Positions 1 to 6,201 of a DNA stretch of 6,621 nucleotides are shown piece after piece. The notes under the pieces were generated by a model. The model had not been told where the DNA came from. It did not search any database and was given only the letters and a program-made list of their open reading frames with translations. A program made the translations under genes and the position numbers. The stretch covers positions 1-6,621 of the forward strand of contig WFZY01000009.1 of assembly GCA_015489265.1 (NCBI GenBank), in the 5' to 3' direction. This DNA comes from Flavobacteriaceae bacterium (lineage in GTDB: Bacteria; Bacteroidota; Bacteroidia; Flavobacteriales; Flavobacteriaceae). Within the stretch, counting starts at the first letter, position 1; the number at the start of each line of letters is the position of its first letter.

Positions 1-309
1 AAATTAACTAAAACCTATACCGTCAAGCAAGATTACTACTGGATGATGGGTGACAACCGCAGTGAGTCGGAAGATTCACGTTTTTGGGGTTATGTACCCT
101 TTGATCACGTCGTTGGTAAACCGGTCTTTATATTTATGAGTATAGACAATGACCCGAATAAAAAATTCTTGGACAGAATCCGTTGGAACCGTGTCTTTAC
201 AACGGTTAGCGGTTCCGGAAAACGCGTATCTTATTTATGGCCCTTTATCGGTTTAATTGTGCTTTATTATTTCGGTAAAAAATTGTGGGATAAGAAAAAG
301 AAAGCTTGA
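1..309 (+). CDS. lepB: Signal peptidase I, C-terminal fragment (5' end outside window)
   Basis: This is the last 102 residues of a type I signal peptidase, the membrane-anchored Ser/Lys protease that removes signal peptides from exported proteins. The frame is open from base 1, so the gene begins before the window and the catalytic Ser and Lys cannot be seen. The diagnostic piece is the conserved late block MMGDNRSESEDSRFWG at fragment residues 15-30, which matches the GDNRxxSxDSRxxG signature of the family, followed by GYVPFDHVVGKPVFIFMS. A hydrophobic stretch near fragment residues 77-92 (YLWPFIGLIVLYYFG) and a Lys-rich end (KKLWDKKKKA) suggest a C-terminal membrane helix with a cytoplasmic basic tail, an addition that I recall as common in long Bacteroidota LepB proteins. 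It ends in TGA one base before the WbqC-family gene, so the two are probably translated from one mRNA. Confidence 0.93.
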   Translation, partial: KLTKTYTVKQDYYWMMGDNRSESEDSRFWGYVPFDHVVGKPVFIFMSIDNDPNKKFLDRIRWNRVFTTVSGSGKRVSYLWPFIGLIVLYYFGKKLWDKKKKA

Positions 310-310
310 T

Positions 311-964
311 ATGAAACTGATACATCCAACCTATTTTCCTAGTATATTAACGTATGTCTTGATGACATCCGGAGACCCGATTCTGTTTGAAGTATCCGAT
401 TTTTATGAAAAACAAACTTACAGAAACCGGATGTATATCCAAAGTGCCAATGCCAAACAAATGCTTTCTGTGCAAGTCAAACATACCCATAGCGACGGCA
501 AACAATTGTACAAAGATGTACAAGTGTCCAATGATTTTGATTGGCAAAAACTACACTGGCGCAGCTTGGAAACCGCATATCGCACATCGCCCTATTTTGA
601 ATTTTATGAAGATGACTTAATGCCACTATTTGAAAAAAAATACAAATTTCTAGTAGATTTGAATTTAGAAAGTATCCAAACCATCAATGATTTATTGGAA
701 TTGGAAATACCTTATGAATTAACAGACCGCTACCGAAAACATTACGATAATACCAGCGATTTAAGATTTTTAAAAAATGCCAAAAAAGAACCGGAAATCG
801 TTCAAAAAATGCCACAATATACCCAAATGTTTCTGGACCGACATGATTTTATGCCCAACTTGAGCATTTTAGACTTACTGTTTATGGAAGGTCCTAACGC
901 CGTTTCTTACTTGGCGCAAATCAGAGATTTATGGCAAACTGAAACAGCTCATATAACATCTTAA
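311..964 (+). CDS. WbqC family protein
   Basis: A 217-residue protein of the WbqC family (PF08889). The family is named after a gene in an O-antigen cluster; no reaction is established for it. Recognisable features are the start MKLIHPTYFPSI, the segment FYEKQTYRNRMYI (residues 31-43), LSVQVKH (52-58), the WQKLHWRSLETAYRTSPYFEFY stretch near residues 78-99, and the C-terminal block QYTQMFLDRHDF then NLSILDLLFMEGPNAVSYL near 169-191. I see no signal peptide or membrane helix, so it is likely cytoplasmic. The start at 311 is preferred over an in-frame ATG at 257 because that one lies inside lepB and because family members begin close to this MKLIHPTYFP motif. The gene lies one base after lepB (TGA-t-ATG), preceded by A-rich sequence and no Shine-Dalgarno motif. 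Adjacency to lepB is, from memory, usual in flavobacteria. Family assignment is firm; function is unknown. Confidence 0.9.
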   Translation: MKLIHPTYFPSILTYVLMTSGDPILFEVSDFYEKQTYRNRMYIQSANAKQMLSVQVKHTHSDGKQLYKDVQVSNDFDWQKLHWRSLETAYRTSPYFEFYEDDLMPLFEKKYKFLVDLNLESIQTINDLLELEIPYELTDRYRKHYDNTSDLRFLKNAKKEPEIVQKMPQYTQMFLDRHDFMPNLSILDLLFMEGPNAVSYLAQIRDLWQTETAHITS

Positions 965-976
965 TTTATTAAAAAA

Positions 977-1990
977 ATGACCGTCAATTTTTATCATTAC
1001 AATTTAGAAATGGCGCATCCTTTTGGCATTTCGCGCTCAGTTCATACCGTTCAACCGACTTTTATCGTAAGTTTGTCACAAGATGGCAAAACGGGATACG
1101 GTGAAGCCACCCAAAACCGTTATTACGGCGTTACACCCGAAAATCTGCAAGCCGGATTGGAAGCTTTAAAACCCGAAATTGAAAAATATCCGTTTACAAC
1201 ACCGGAAGATTTTTACGATAAATTTCTGTTTCCCAAACTTAAAAATTTCCGTTTTCTGATGGCCGCCATTGACGAAGCTGCCAATGATTTATATGGCAAA
1301 TTACAAGATAAACCCTTATGGCAAATTTGGAATTACAAAATCGATAATTTACCGCTGTCCACCTATACCATTGCCATTGATGATATAGCGGTTATGCGTG
1401 AAAAACTTTTGGAAAAACCCTGGCCGGTTTATAAAATAAAACTCGGCACCGAACATGATATTGCCATTGTCAAAAGTTTACGCGAACTAACTGATAAACC
1501 TTTCAGAATAGATGCCAATACCGCATGGACGGCAGCACAAACCATTGAAAATGCTAAAATTTTAAAAGATTTAGGCGTTGAATTTATCGAACAGCCCCTG
1601 CCCTATGATCAATATGAACAAATGCAAGAAGTAAAAGCAGCATCTGTCTTACCGGTCATTGCTGACGAATCTGTTCGTACGGAAGCTGACATCAAAAAAT
1701 GTATTGATAGTTTTAACGGCGTCAATGTCAAATTAGTAAAAGCCGGCGGCATTACCCCTGCTCGTCGCATGCTGACCGAAGCCCGACAACTCGGACTCAA
1801 AACCATGATAGGATGTATGACCGAATCTTCTATCGGAATCTCAGCAGCCGCTCAACTATTGCCACTGTGCGATTATGCCGACTTGGATGGGGCCATCTTA
1901 TTAAAACAAGATATTGCCCGTGGTGCTACATTAGATAACGGCAAAGTCATGTTGCCCCAAACCGGCGGCACTGGTGCTGTCTTGCTTTAA
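977..1990 (+). CDS. Dipeptide epimerase (L-Ala-D/L-Glu epimerase type), enolase superfamily
   Basis: A 337-residue member of the muconate-lactonizing subgroup of the enolase superfamily, cytoplasmic and Mg2+-dependent. Visible catalytic elements are the KxK pair K153/K155 in VYKIKLGT, metal ligands D179 (RIDANTAW), E205 (FIEQPLP) and D230 (IADES), and the opposing base K255 (VKLVKAGGIT). The DxD at D302/D304 (ADLDGAILL) is the motif that dipeptide epimerases use to hold the substrate amino group, and separates them from muconate cycloisomerases and o-succinylbenzoate synthase. R20 in the loop PFGISRSVHT lies where Ala-Glu epimerases carry an Arg that reads an acidic side chain, so L-Ala-D-Glu to L-Ala-L-Glu in murein peptide salvage is the leading guess. 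Other dipeptide specificities are known in the family, including in Bacteroidota, so the substrate is uncertain. Length is typical. It starts 12 bases after the WbqC-family gene, behind an A-rich leader, and is the last gene before a convergent junction. Confidence 0.92.
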   Translation: MTVNFYHYNLEMAHPFGISRSVHTVQPTFIVSLSQDGKTGYGEATQNRYYGVTPENLQAGLEALKPEIEKYPFTTPEDFYDKFLFPKLKNFRFLMAAIDEAANDLYGKLQDKPLWQIWNYKIDNLPLSTYTIAIDDIAVMREKLLEKPWPVYKIKLGTEHDIAIVKSLRELTDKPFRIDANTAWTAAQTIENAKILKDLGVEFIEQPLPYDQYEQMQEVKAASVLPVIADESVRTEADIKKCIDSFNGVNVKLVKAGGITPARRMLTEARQLGLKTMIGCMTESSIGISAAAQLLPLCDYADLDGAILLKQDIARGATLDNGKVMLPQTGGTGAVLL

Positions 1991-2032
1991 AAACAAGAAA
2001 TCATACCAAAGTCGATTATTAATAATTTAAAA

Positions 2033-2063
2033 GACCTAGCAGGTTTGAAAAACCTACTAGGTC
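2033..2063. repeat. Palindrome 1 at the convergent junction; likely terminator for the - strand gene
   Basis: Positions 2033-2046 pair with 2050-2063 around a 3-base loop, 13 of 14 positions being Watson-Crick. The single exception is 2040/2056: C opposite A in a + strand transcript, but G opposite U in a - strand transcript. Read on the - strand, the stem is therefore continuous and is followed by TTTTAAATTATT. On the + strand it is followed by ACATATAAAC, with no T-run. It thus fits best as an intrinsic terminator of the NifX-like gene. The arm sequence GACCTAGCAGGTTT resembles dispersed intergenic palindromes that I recall from Bacteroidota genomes; this could not be checked here. Confidence 0.6.
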
Positions 2064-2076
2064 ACATATAAACGAA

Positions 2077-2111
2077 AGACCTGCCGTTTTTTTTAAAAAC
2101 TCGGCAGGTCT
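2077..2111. repeat. Palindrome 2, perfect 10-bp arms around a T/A-rich loop
   Basis: AGACCTGCCG (2077-2086) and CGGCAGGTCT (2102-2111) are perfect inverted repeats around a 15-base loop made mostly of T8A5. It lies only 13 bases from palindrome 1 and shares the AGACCT arm start and the CAGGT core, so the two look like related units. The right flank (GATAAAAAATATT) lacks a T-run, so it is not a classic + strand terminator. On the - strand the stem is followed by TTCGTTTATA, only modestly T-rich. It may contribute to termination from both sides or be a small dispersed repeat. Confidence 0.6.
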
Positions 2112-2186
2112 GATAAAAAATATTTCTATTTATTCAATAGTTAGGTAAAAATGACCGGTTATACCTAATATCATTTAACACGAATA

Positions 2187-2609
2187 CTAATGATGATGAC
2201 CGTTGCAATCATGACCATCACCGTGTTCATGATGGTGTGTATGTTGAATGGTGCTCGGGTCAACGGCTCTTAAAGTACCGGCTATCAATTTTTCAACGGC
2301 TTCATCCGGATTTTTTTCTTCGACTATATAAGCTCTGACACCCATTTGCGCCAAACGACCGATTGCCCCCATACCGATACCGCCGGTCAATAAAATTTGA
2401 CTGGTCAATACCTCATGTTCTTGCGGATTGGTTTCCGGATTGTGCAATAAATTGTGTAAAGTATGTTCTTTATCTACTTTGATGACTTTTGAATCCGTTA
2501 GTCCTTCGGTTTGATCGATTTCATATATTTTAAAATAGACACCGTGTCCGGCATGTTCAGCTATTTTATCACCGTTTTTATTGGTGGTCACTGCTACTTT
2601 TGCTTTCAT
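2187..2609 (-). CDS. NifX/NifB-type (dinitrogenase Fe-Mo cofactor biosynthesis domain) protein with His-rich tail
   Basis: A 140-residue protein of the Nitro_FeMo-Co domain family (PF02579), small proteins that bind metal-sulfur clusters or their precursors. The start MKAKVAVTTN, the segment KIAEHAGHGVYFKIYEID (residues 15-32, replacing the usual EHFGRAPYF-like block) and the glycine motif LLTGGIGMGAIGRLAQMGVRAYIV (73-96) followed by EAVEKLIAGTL (104-113) place it confidently. No nif genes are visible here, and many family members occur in organisms that do not fix nitrogen, so a nitrogenase role should not be assumed. Residues 123-140 contain nine His plus D131, D134, C135 and E128, a likely metal-binding tail; it holds the only Cys of the protein. 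H19 and H22 are further candidate ligands. No signal peptide is seen, so it is presumably cytoplasmic. It is monocistronic, with its own promoter close upstream. The start at 2609 is fixed by the promoter and by the family's start just before the first beta strand. Confidence 0.87.
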   Translation of the reverse strand: MKAKVAVTTNKNGDKIAEHAGHGVYFKIYEIDQTEGLTDSKVIKVDKEHTLHNLLHNPETNPQEHEVLTSQILLTGGIGMGAIGRLAQMGVRAYIVEEKNPDEAVEKLIAGTLRAVDPSTIQHTHHHEHGDGHDCNGHHH

Positions 2610-2634
2610 ATTTATTATAGTTTAATTTCTATTG

Positions 2635-2642
2635 CAAAGGTA
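2635..2642 (-). promoter_or_regulatory. Bacteroidota-type -7 promoter element of the NifX-like gene
   Basis: Read on the - strand these bases are TACCTTTG, an exact match to the TAnnTTTG -7 element used by the Bacteroidota primary sigma factor. The expected transcription start would be about 7 bases downstream, near 2628, giving a leader of roughly 19 bases that is A/T-rich (TTAAACTATAATAAAT) and has no Shine-Dalgarno motif. The matching -33 element is weak: the nearest TTTG on this strand lies 29 bases upstream, further than the usual spacing of about 19. Confidence 0.65.
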
Positions 2643-2672
2643 GTGAAAAATTGTTTGATAATACCGGTTAAC

Positions 2673-2704
2673 AAAAAATGCCACCCTTTAAGGCAGCATT
2701 TTTT
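2673..2704 (-). terminator. Intrinsic terminator of the M16 peptidase operon
   Basis: On the - strand the bases 2704-2691 pair with 2686-2673: six A-T pairs, then T-A, G-C, C-G, two G-U wobbles, two C-G pairs and one more G-U, closed by a 4-base loop, with the six T at the 3' side forming the U-tract. The wobbles would be C-A or A-C mismatches in a + strand transcript, so the hairpin is oriented for leftward transcription. It begins 22 bases after the stop of the second M16 gene and ends 31 bases before the -7 box of the next gene. Confidence 0.75.
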
Positions 2705-2725
2705 ATAGTAAATTCGTTTTATAAA

Positions 2726-4846
2726 TTATTTAAAATCTTCCGGCTTTAACGTATTCGTTTTAGCATCTATCAAATTAAATTCAATATCTTGAACACCTGT
2801 GGCGATTACAATTTTTGAAGGAATTTTGATGCCGCCAACTTCTTTATAAGCTTTAAAATAAACAGGTTGCACCATCTCTCTGCCTTGCACTTTGCGATGT
2901 GACAGTTCTTTATCTTTTAAGCCGGTTTTGGCATTGAAGAAATGTTCAGTTCCATCTTTGTCAACTATCACGTAATAATCATTACCATCATAATTATCCA
3001 TACGACTCAATTTGCCGGTTTTAACCAAACCCAATTCTGTAATTGGTTGTACTTTATTTTGATATTCTTTGACTTCTTCAGGTGTAAAATCTTTCTTTTG
3101 ACCGCGAATAATTTTATAACCGTTTTGTCCGTCAAAAACTTCTTTACTGAAAACCATACCGCCGGCTTCCGTTTGACTTAAAATTTTGTTTGGTGCCATG
3201 GCTTTTGACGTCATTTGCAAAGTCATACCTTGCATTTTGGTTTCATAAACACTTTCAATGGATTGGGTTTTCATAACTTGCTTCGTTCCACCAATAGCAC
3301 TTATATAATGGTCAATAACCATTTGTACGGTTACATCTTGCGGTAATTTTTGATTCATTTTCGGTGCTTGAGCCGGATTGCCGTATTTATCAAAAAACTT
3401 GACCGAATAACCGGCTTTTTTAAGTCCGGGAACTGTGGTAGCCGCATTGCCGGCAACTATAATCCGGGCTTTATCGGGATGCAAATACTTACGAGCGGCA
3501 TTTTGAATATCATCCACTGTTACGGCATCAATCTTTTGCAAGAAAGTTTCGTAATAATCAGCAGGTAAATTGTTTACATATATATCATAAGCTTGATTGG
3601 CAATGGTTGCCGGTTTTTCCATTTGCAAAACAAAATTACCCATATATTTTTGTTTGTTATTTTCCAAAACTTTAGGATCAACCTTTTCATTGACTATTTT
3701 GTTGATTTGCGCCATGGTTACCACGACCGCACTATCGGCAACCGCATTGCGAACACTGGTTGAAGCTTTAAATAAACTACCATATTTATTGGTGCCGAAG
3801 CTACTACGTGCCCCATAAGTCCAACCGTGTTTTTCACGCAAGGTCATATTGAGATATGAGTTAAAATCACCACCCAAAATAGAGTTCATCAATAAAACCT
3901 TTTGGTAATCGGGATTATTTTTACGAATATCCGAACGATGGACCACTTTGATTTCCGTTTGTGCGGCATTGGGCATATGTACAAAATCAACTTCCGTAGC
4001 CGGAACATTTTGAATAGCAGGTAAAGCTACACCTCTAGATTGTGGTGCTTTTGCCCATGAACCGAAATATGCTTTAGCCATTTTTTTAACTTCACCTGAT
4101 TTTACATCACCAACCACAATTAAATAAGCATGATTGGGCGTAAAAGTTTTTTGGTAATATTGATTGACATCTGCCAATTGAATCTTTTTTAAATTATCAA
4201 TCGTTGTAATTTCGCCGTAAGGATGTTGCCCGTAAGCCAATTTTTTCATCACCCTATTGGCAGCTGCCGGTGTACTTTTTTCGGATGTTTTTAAACCCTC
4301 GATGAGTTTTTCCTGTTGTTTTTTAAATTCTTCTTTTGAAAATTTCGGATGCAATACCTGGTCAGCCGTAAGTTTTAAAATTTCAGGAAAGAATTTGCTC
4401 AATGAATTAACACTAAAACCACCATCATACAAATTGACATAGGCACCATAAAAATCTATTTTGCGGTTAAATTCATCTTTTGATACATTTTCTGAACCGC
4501 TTCCAAGTAAAGCACTTAACAAATCGTCACTGCCTTTTTTGTCACGTAAACGTATAGGTGGGTTATCAATACGCAAACCGGCATTGACGCGTGGTAATTT
4601 ATGATTTTCGACTACAATAACCGTTAAGCCGTTATCCAATTTAAAGACTTTGGGTTTTTTAAATTTGATTGCCGGTGCCGGATCCGGTTGTGGCATTTGA
4701 TTGATATCTTCCGTTTGCATAGGTTTCGTTTGATTTTTTGATAAATCTTTGGCTGTTTCCGTTTGACCGGTTGTTTGTTGCGTACTACCACAAGACATAT
4801 TAAACAGTAGCAATATTGCGGGTAAAATATATGCGAGTCTTTTCAT
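2726..4846 (-). CDS. M16 family peptidase-like lipoprotein: non-catalytic (R/Y) subunit with C-terminal extension
   Basis: A 706-residue exported protein, predicted partner of the zinc peptidase encoded just upstream. The N terminus MKRLAYILPAILLLFNMSC is a signal peptide ending in a non-ideal lipobox (NMSC, Cys19), followed by a flexible Gln/Thr/Pro-rich linker to about residue 60. Residues 65-500 contain two M16 domains: VFKLDNGLTVIVVENH (67-82), KIDFYGAYVNLYDGGF (129-144), GQHPYG (206-211), AYLIVVGDV (240-248). Where active M16 enzymes have HxxEH, this protein reads GSDDLLSALL (105-114), so it should not bind catalytic zinc. It keeps LNMTLREKHGWTYGARSSFG (332-351), with R337 and Y344 as the Arg/Tyr pair that contacts substrate. 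Residues about 505-706 are an added domain (IDHYISAIGG at 511, FFNAKTGL at 636, YKEVGGIKIPSKIV at 667) resembling lipoprotein-sorting LolA-type proteins. Its ATG overlaps the preceding stop by one base (TAATG), so translation is probably coupled. Membrane anchoring is an inference. Confidence 0.92.
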   Translation of the reverse strand: MKRLAYILPAILLLFNMSCGSTQQTTGQTETAKDLSKNQTKPMQTEDINQMPQPDPAPAIKFKKPKVFKLDNGLTVIVVENHKLPRVNAGLRIDNPPIRLRDKKGSDDLLSALLGSGSENVSKDEFNRKIDFYGAYVNLYDGGFSVNSLSKFFPEILKLTADQVLHPKFSKEEFKKQQEKLIEGLKTSEKSTPAAANRVMKKLAYGQHPYGEITTIDNLKKIQLADVNQYYQKTFTPNHAYLIVVGDVKSGEVKKMAKAYFGSWAKAPQSRGVALPAIQNVPATEVDFVHMPNAAQTEIKVVHRSDIRKNNPDYQKVLLMNSILGGDFNSYLNMTLREKHGWTYGARSSFGTNKYGSLFKASTSVRNAVADSAVVVTMAQINKIVNEKVDPKVLENNKQKYMGNFVLQMEKPATIANQAYDIYVNNLPADYYETFLQKIDAVTVDDIQNAARKYLHPDKARIIVAGNAATTVPGLKKAGYSVKFFDKYGNPAQAPKMNQKLPQDVTVQMVIDHYISAIGGTKQVMKTQSIESVYETKMQGMTLQMTSKAMAPNKILSQTEAGGMVFSKEVFDGQNGYKIIRGQKKDFTPEEVKEYQNKVQPITELGLVKTGKLSRMDNYDGNDYYVIVDKDGTEHFFNAKTGLKDKELSHRKVQGREMVQPVYFKAYKEVGGIKIPSKIVIATGVQDIEFNLIDAKTNTLKPEDFK

Positions 4847-6186
4847 TATTTTTCAGATTTAGATTGGTCTTCTTTTTTAGGTAAATATTTGAGCAAAACA
4901 CGTTGGTTTTTATTGAGATATTTTTTTGCCACGCGTCTTAAATCTTCTCGGGTAATGCTTTTATAAATATCCAAATCTTTATTGATTAAATCCGTGTTGC
5001 CGTATAAAACGTGGTAACGTGCCAAGCTATTGGCGATACCTTGCATAGTCGTATTCGAATTAACAAAATCGTTTTCCGTTTTATTGAGTAATTTTTGATA
5101 ATCTTCTTCCGAAATCAAATCGGTTTGCACTTTGGCTATTTCAGTATCTATTTCTTTGGTTAAGTCATCTAAACTGACTTTATCATTCATCGGAATAGCA
5201 AAAATAACATAAGTACCATAGTCTTCTTGACTGATATTAAAGGCACCGACCATTAAAGCTTTCTTTTCTTCATCAACTAATTTTTTATACAAAACCGAAC
5301 TCTTACCATCGCTCAAATAAGTGGATAACATATCAAGCGCATAAGCATCACGGTCTTTCATAGACGGTGTTAAATAGGCCTGCATAACAGCCGGTTTTTG
5401 AATATTTTTGTCATAATAAACGGCATGACGTTCTTGCGTTATCGGCGGTTCTATGATTTTTTTGCGCTTAATGTCAGCGCCACGGGGAATGCTAGCAAAA
5501 TATTTTTCAATCAGTTTTTTTGTTTTTGCTTTATCTATATCACCGGCAACAACCAAAGTGGCATTATTTGGGATATAATATTTTTTGTAAAAAGCGATAA
5601 ACTCATCTAATTTAGCGGCATCAAGGTCTGCCATTTTACCGATAGTGGTATGTTTATAAGGATGCTTGGTAAACACATTGTCTTTGATAGCTTCCAAAAA
5701 ATGTCCGTAGGGTTGGTTGTCATAACGCAAACGTTTTTCTTCTTTAACGACTTCGTTTTGCGTATCCACACCTATTTGATTGATGACGGCATGCCGCATA
5801 CGTTCGGCTTCCATCCAAAGTCCTAATTTTAAATTATTGGATGGAAAAACTTCATAATAATAGGTACGGTCATCGGTAGTATTGGCGTTGTTTTGACCGC
5901 CATGTGAACTGACAATTTCCATCCATTTACCCCGCGGAATATTTTTGGTGCCTTCAAAGAGCAAATGTTCAAAAAAATGAGCAAAACCTGTTCGTCCGGG
6001 TTCTTCATCTTTGGCACCGACATGATACATCACGCCAACTGTCACAACAGGGGCGGTATGGTCTTCGTGTAAAATGACGTGTAATCCGTTTGGTAAATCG
6101 TATTCTTCATAAGCAATTTTCTGTGCCATTGATACTTGTATTTGTGTCAGTAAAATAAGAATGAGTGAAAGTTGTAATCGTTTCAT
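4846..6186 (-). CDS. Secreted M16 family zinc metallopeptidase, catalytic subunit
   Basis: A 446-residue pitrilysin/processing-peptidase-like enzyme (M16). Residues 1-21 form a signal peptide with likely cleavage SMA^QK, so it acts in the periplasm or outside the cell. The inverted zinc motif HFFEH (H70, E73, H74) is intact inside GFAHFFEHLLFEGT; E73 would be the catalytic base and E150 in NEVVKEEKRLRYDN the third zinc ligand at the usual spacing. FLEAIKDNVFTKHPYKHTTIG and LVVAGDID (211-218) complete the N-terminal domain; the second domain includes AYLTPSMKDRDAYALDML and YLSDGKSSVLYKKL (290-303). Where self-sufficient M16 proteins carry an Arg and Tyr after LYKKL, this one reads VDEEKKALMVGA, so both appear absent. 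This is the expected pattern when a partner subunit supplies them, here the overlapping downstream gene. Length is normal for a single-unit M16B protein. It starts 15 bases after the upstream LolA-like gene, behind an A/T-only leader. Its substrates are unknown; exported peptides or misfolded envelope proteins are plausible. Confidence 0.95.
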   Translation of the reverse strand: MKRLQLSLILILLTQIQVSMAQKIAYEEYDLPNGLHVILHEDHTAPVVTVGVMYHVGAKDEEPGRTGFAHFFEHLLFEGTKNIPRGKWMEIVSSHGGQNNANTTDDRTYYYEVFPSNNLKLGLWMEAERMRHAVINQIGVDTQNEVVKEEKRLRYDNQPYGHFLEAIKDNVFTKHPYKHTTIGKMADLDAAKLDEFIAFYKKYYIPNNATLVVAGDIDKAKTKKLIEKYFASIPRGADIKRKKIIEPPITQERHAVYYDKNIQKPAVMQAYLTPSMKDRDAYALDMLSTYLSDGKSSVLYKKLVDEEKKALMVGAFNISQEDYGTYVIFAIPMNDKVSLDDLTKEIDTEIAKVQTDLISEEDYQKLLNKTENDFVNSNTTMQGIANSLARYHVLYGNTDLINKDLDIYKSITREDLRRVAKKYLNKNQRVLLKYLPKKEDQSKSEK

Positions 6187-6201
6187 TTAAATATATTTAT
6201 A

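Noticed and set aside
257..310. An upstream in-frame ATG that would extend the WbqC-family protein by 18 residues
   Set aside because: The extension lies entirely inside the lepB coding end, and the family start MKLIHPTYFP begins at 311.
2141..2168. Inverted repeat TTAGGTA...TACCTAA just after the NifX-like gene
   Set aside because: Only 7-bp A/T-rich arms with a 14-base loop and no T-run on either strand; palindrome 1 is a better terminator candidate.
2187..2609. Evidence for nitrogen fixation
   Set aside because: One NifX/NifB-type domain protein without any nif neighbour is not evidence; the domain is common in non-diazotrophs.
2154..2670. ACCGGTTA present on both sides of the NifX-like gene (2154-2161 and 2663-2670), suggesting flanking repeats or a regulator site
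   Set aside because: Eight bases around a self-complementary hexamer can easily recur by chance; no longer flanking identity or target duplication is seen.
2511..5610. Several + strand open frames of 60-80 codons inside the peptidase genes and the NifX-like gene
   Set aside because: They are antisense to well-supported genes, have no family resemblance and no promoter-like sequence, and look like chance frames opposite an A/T-rich coding strand.
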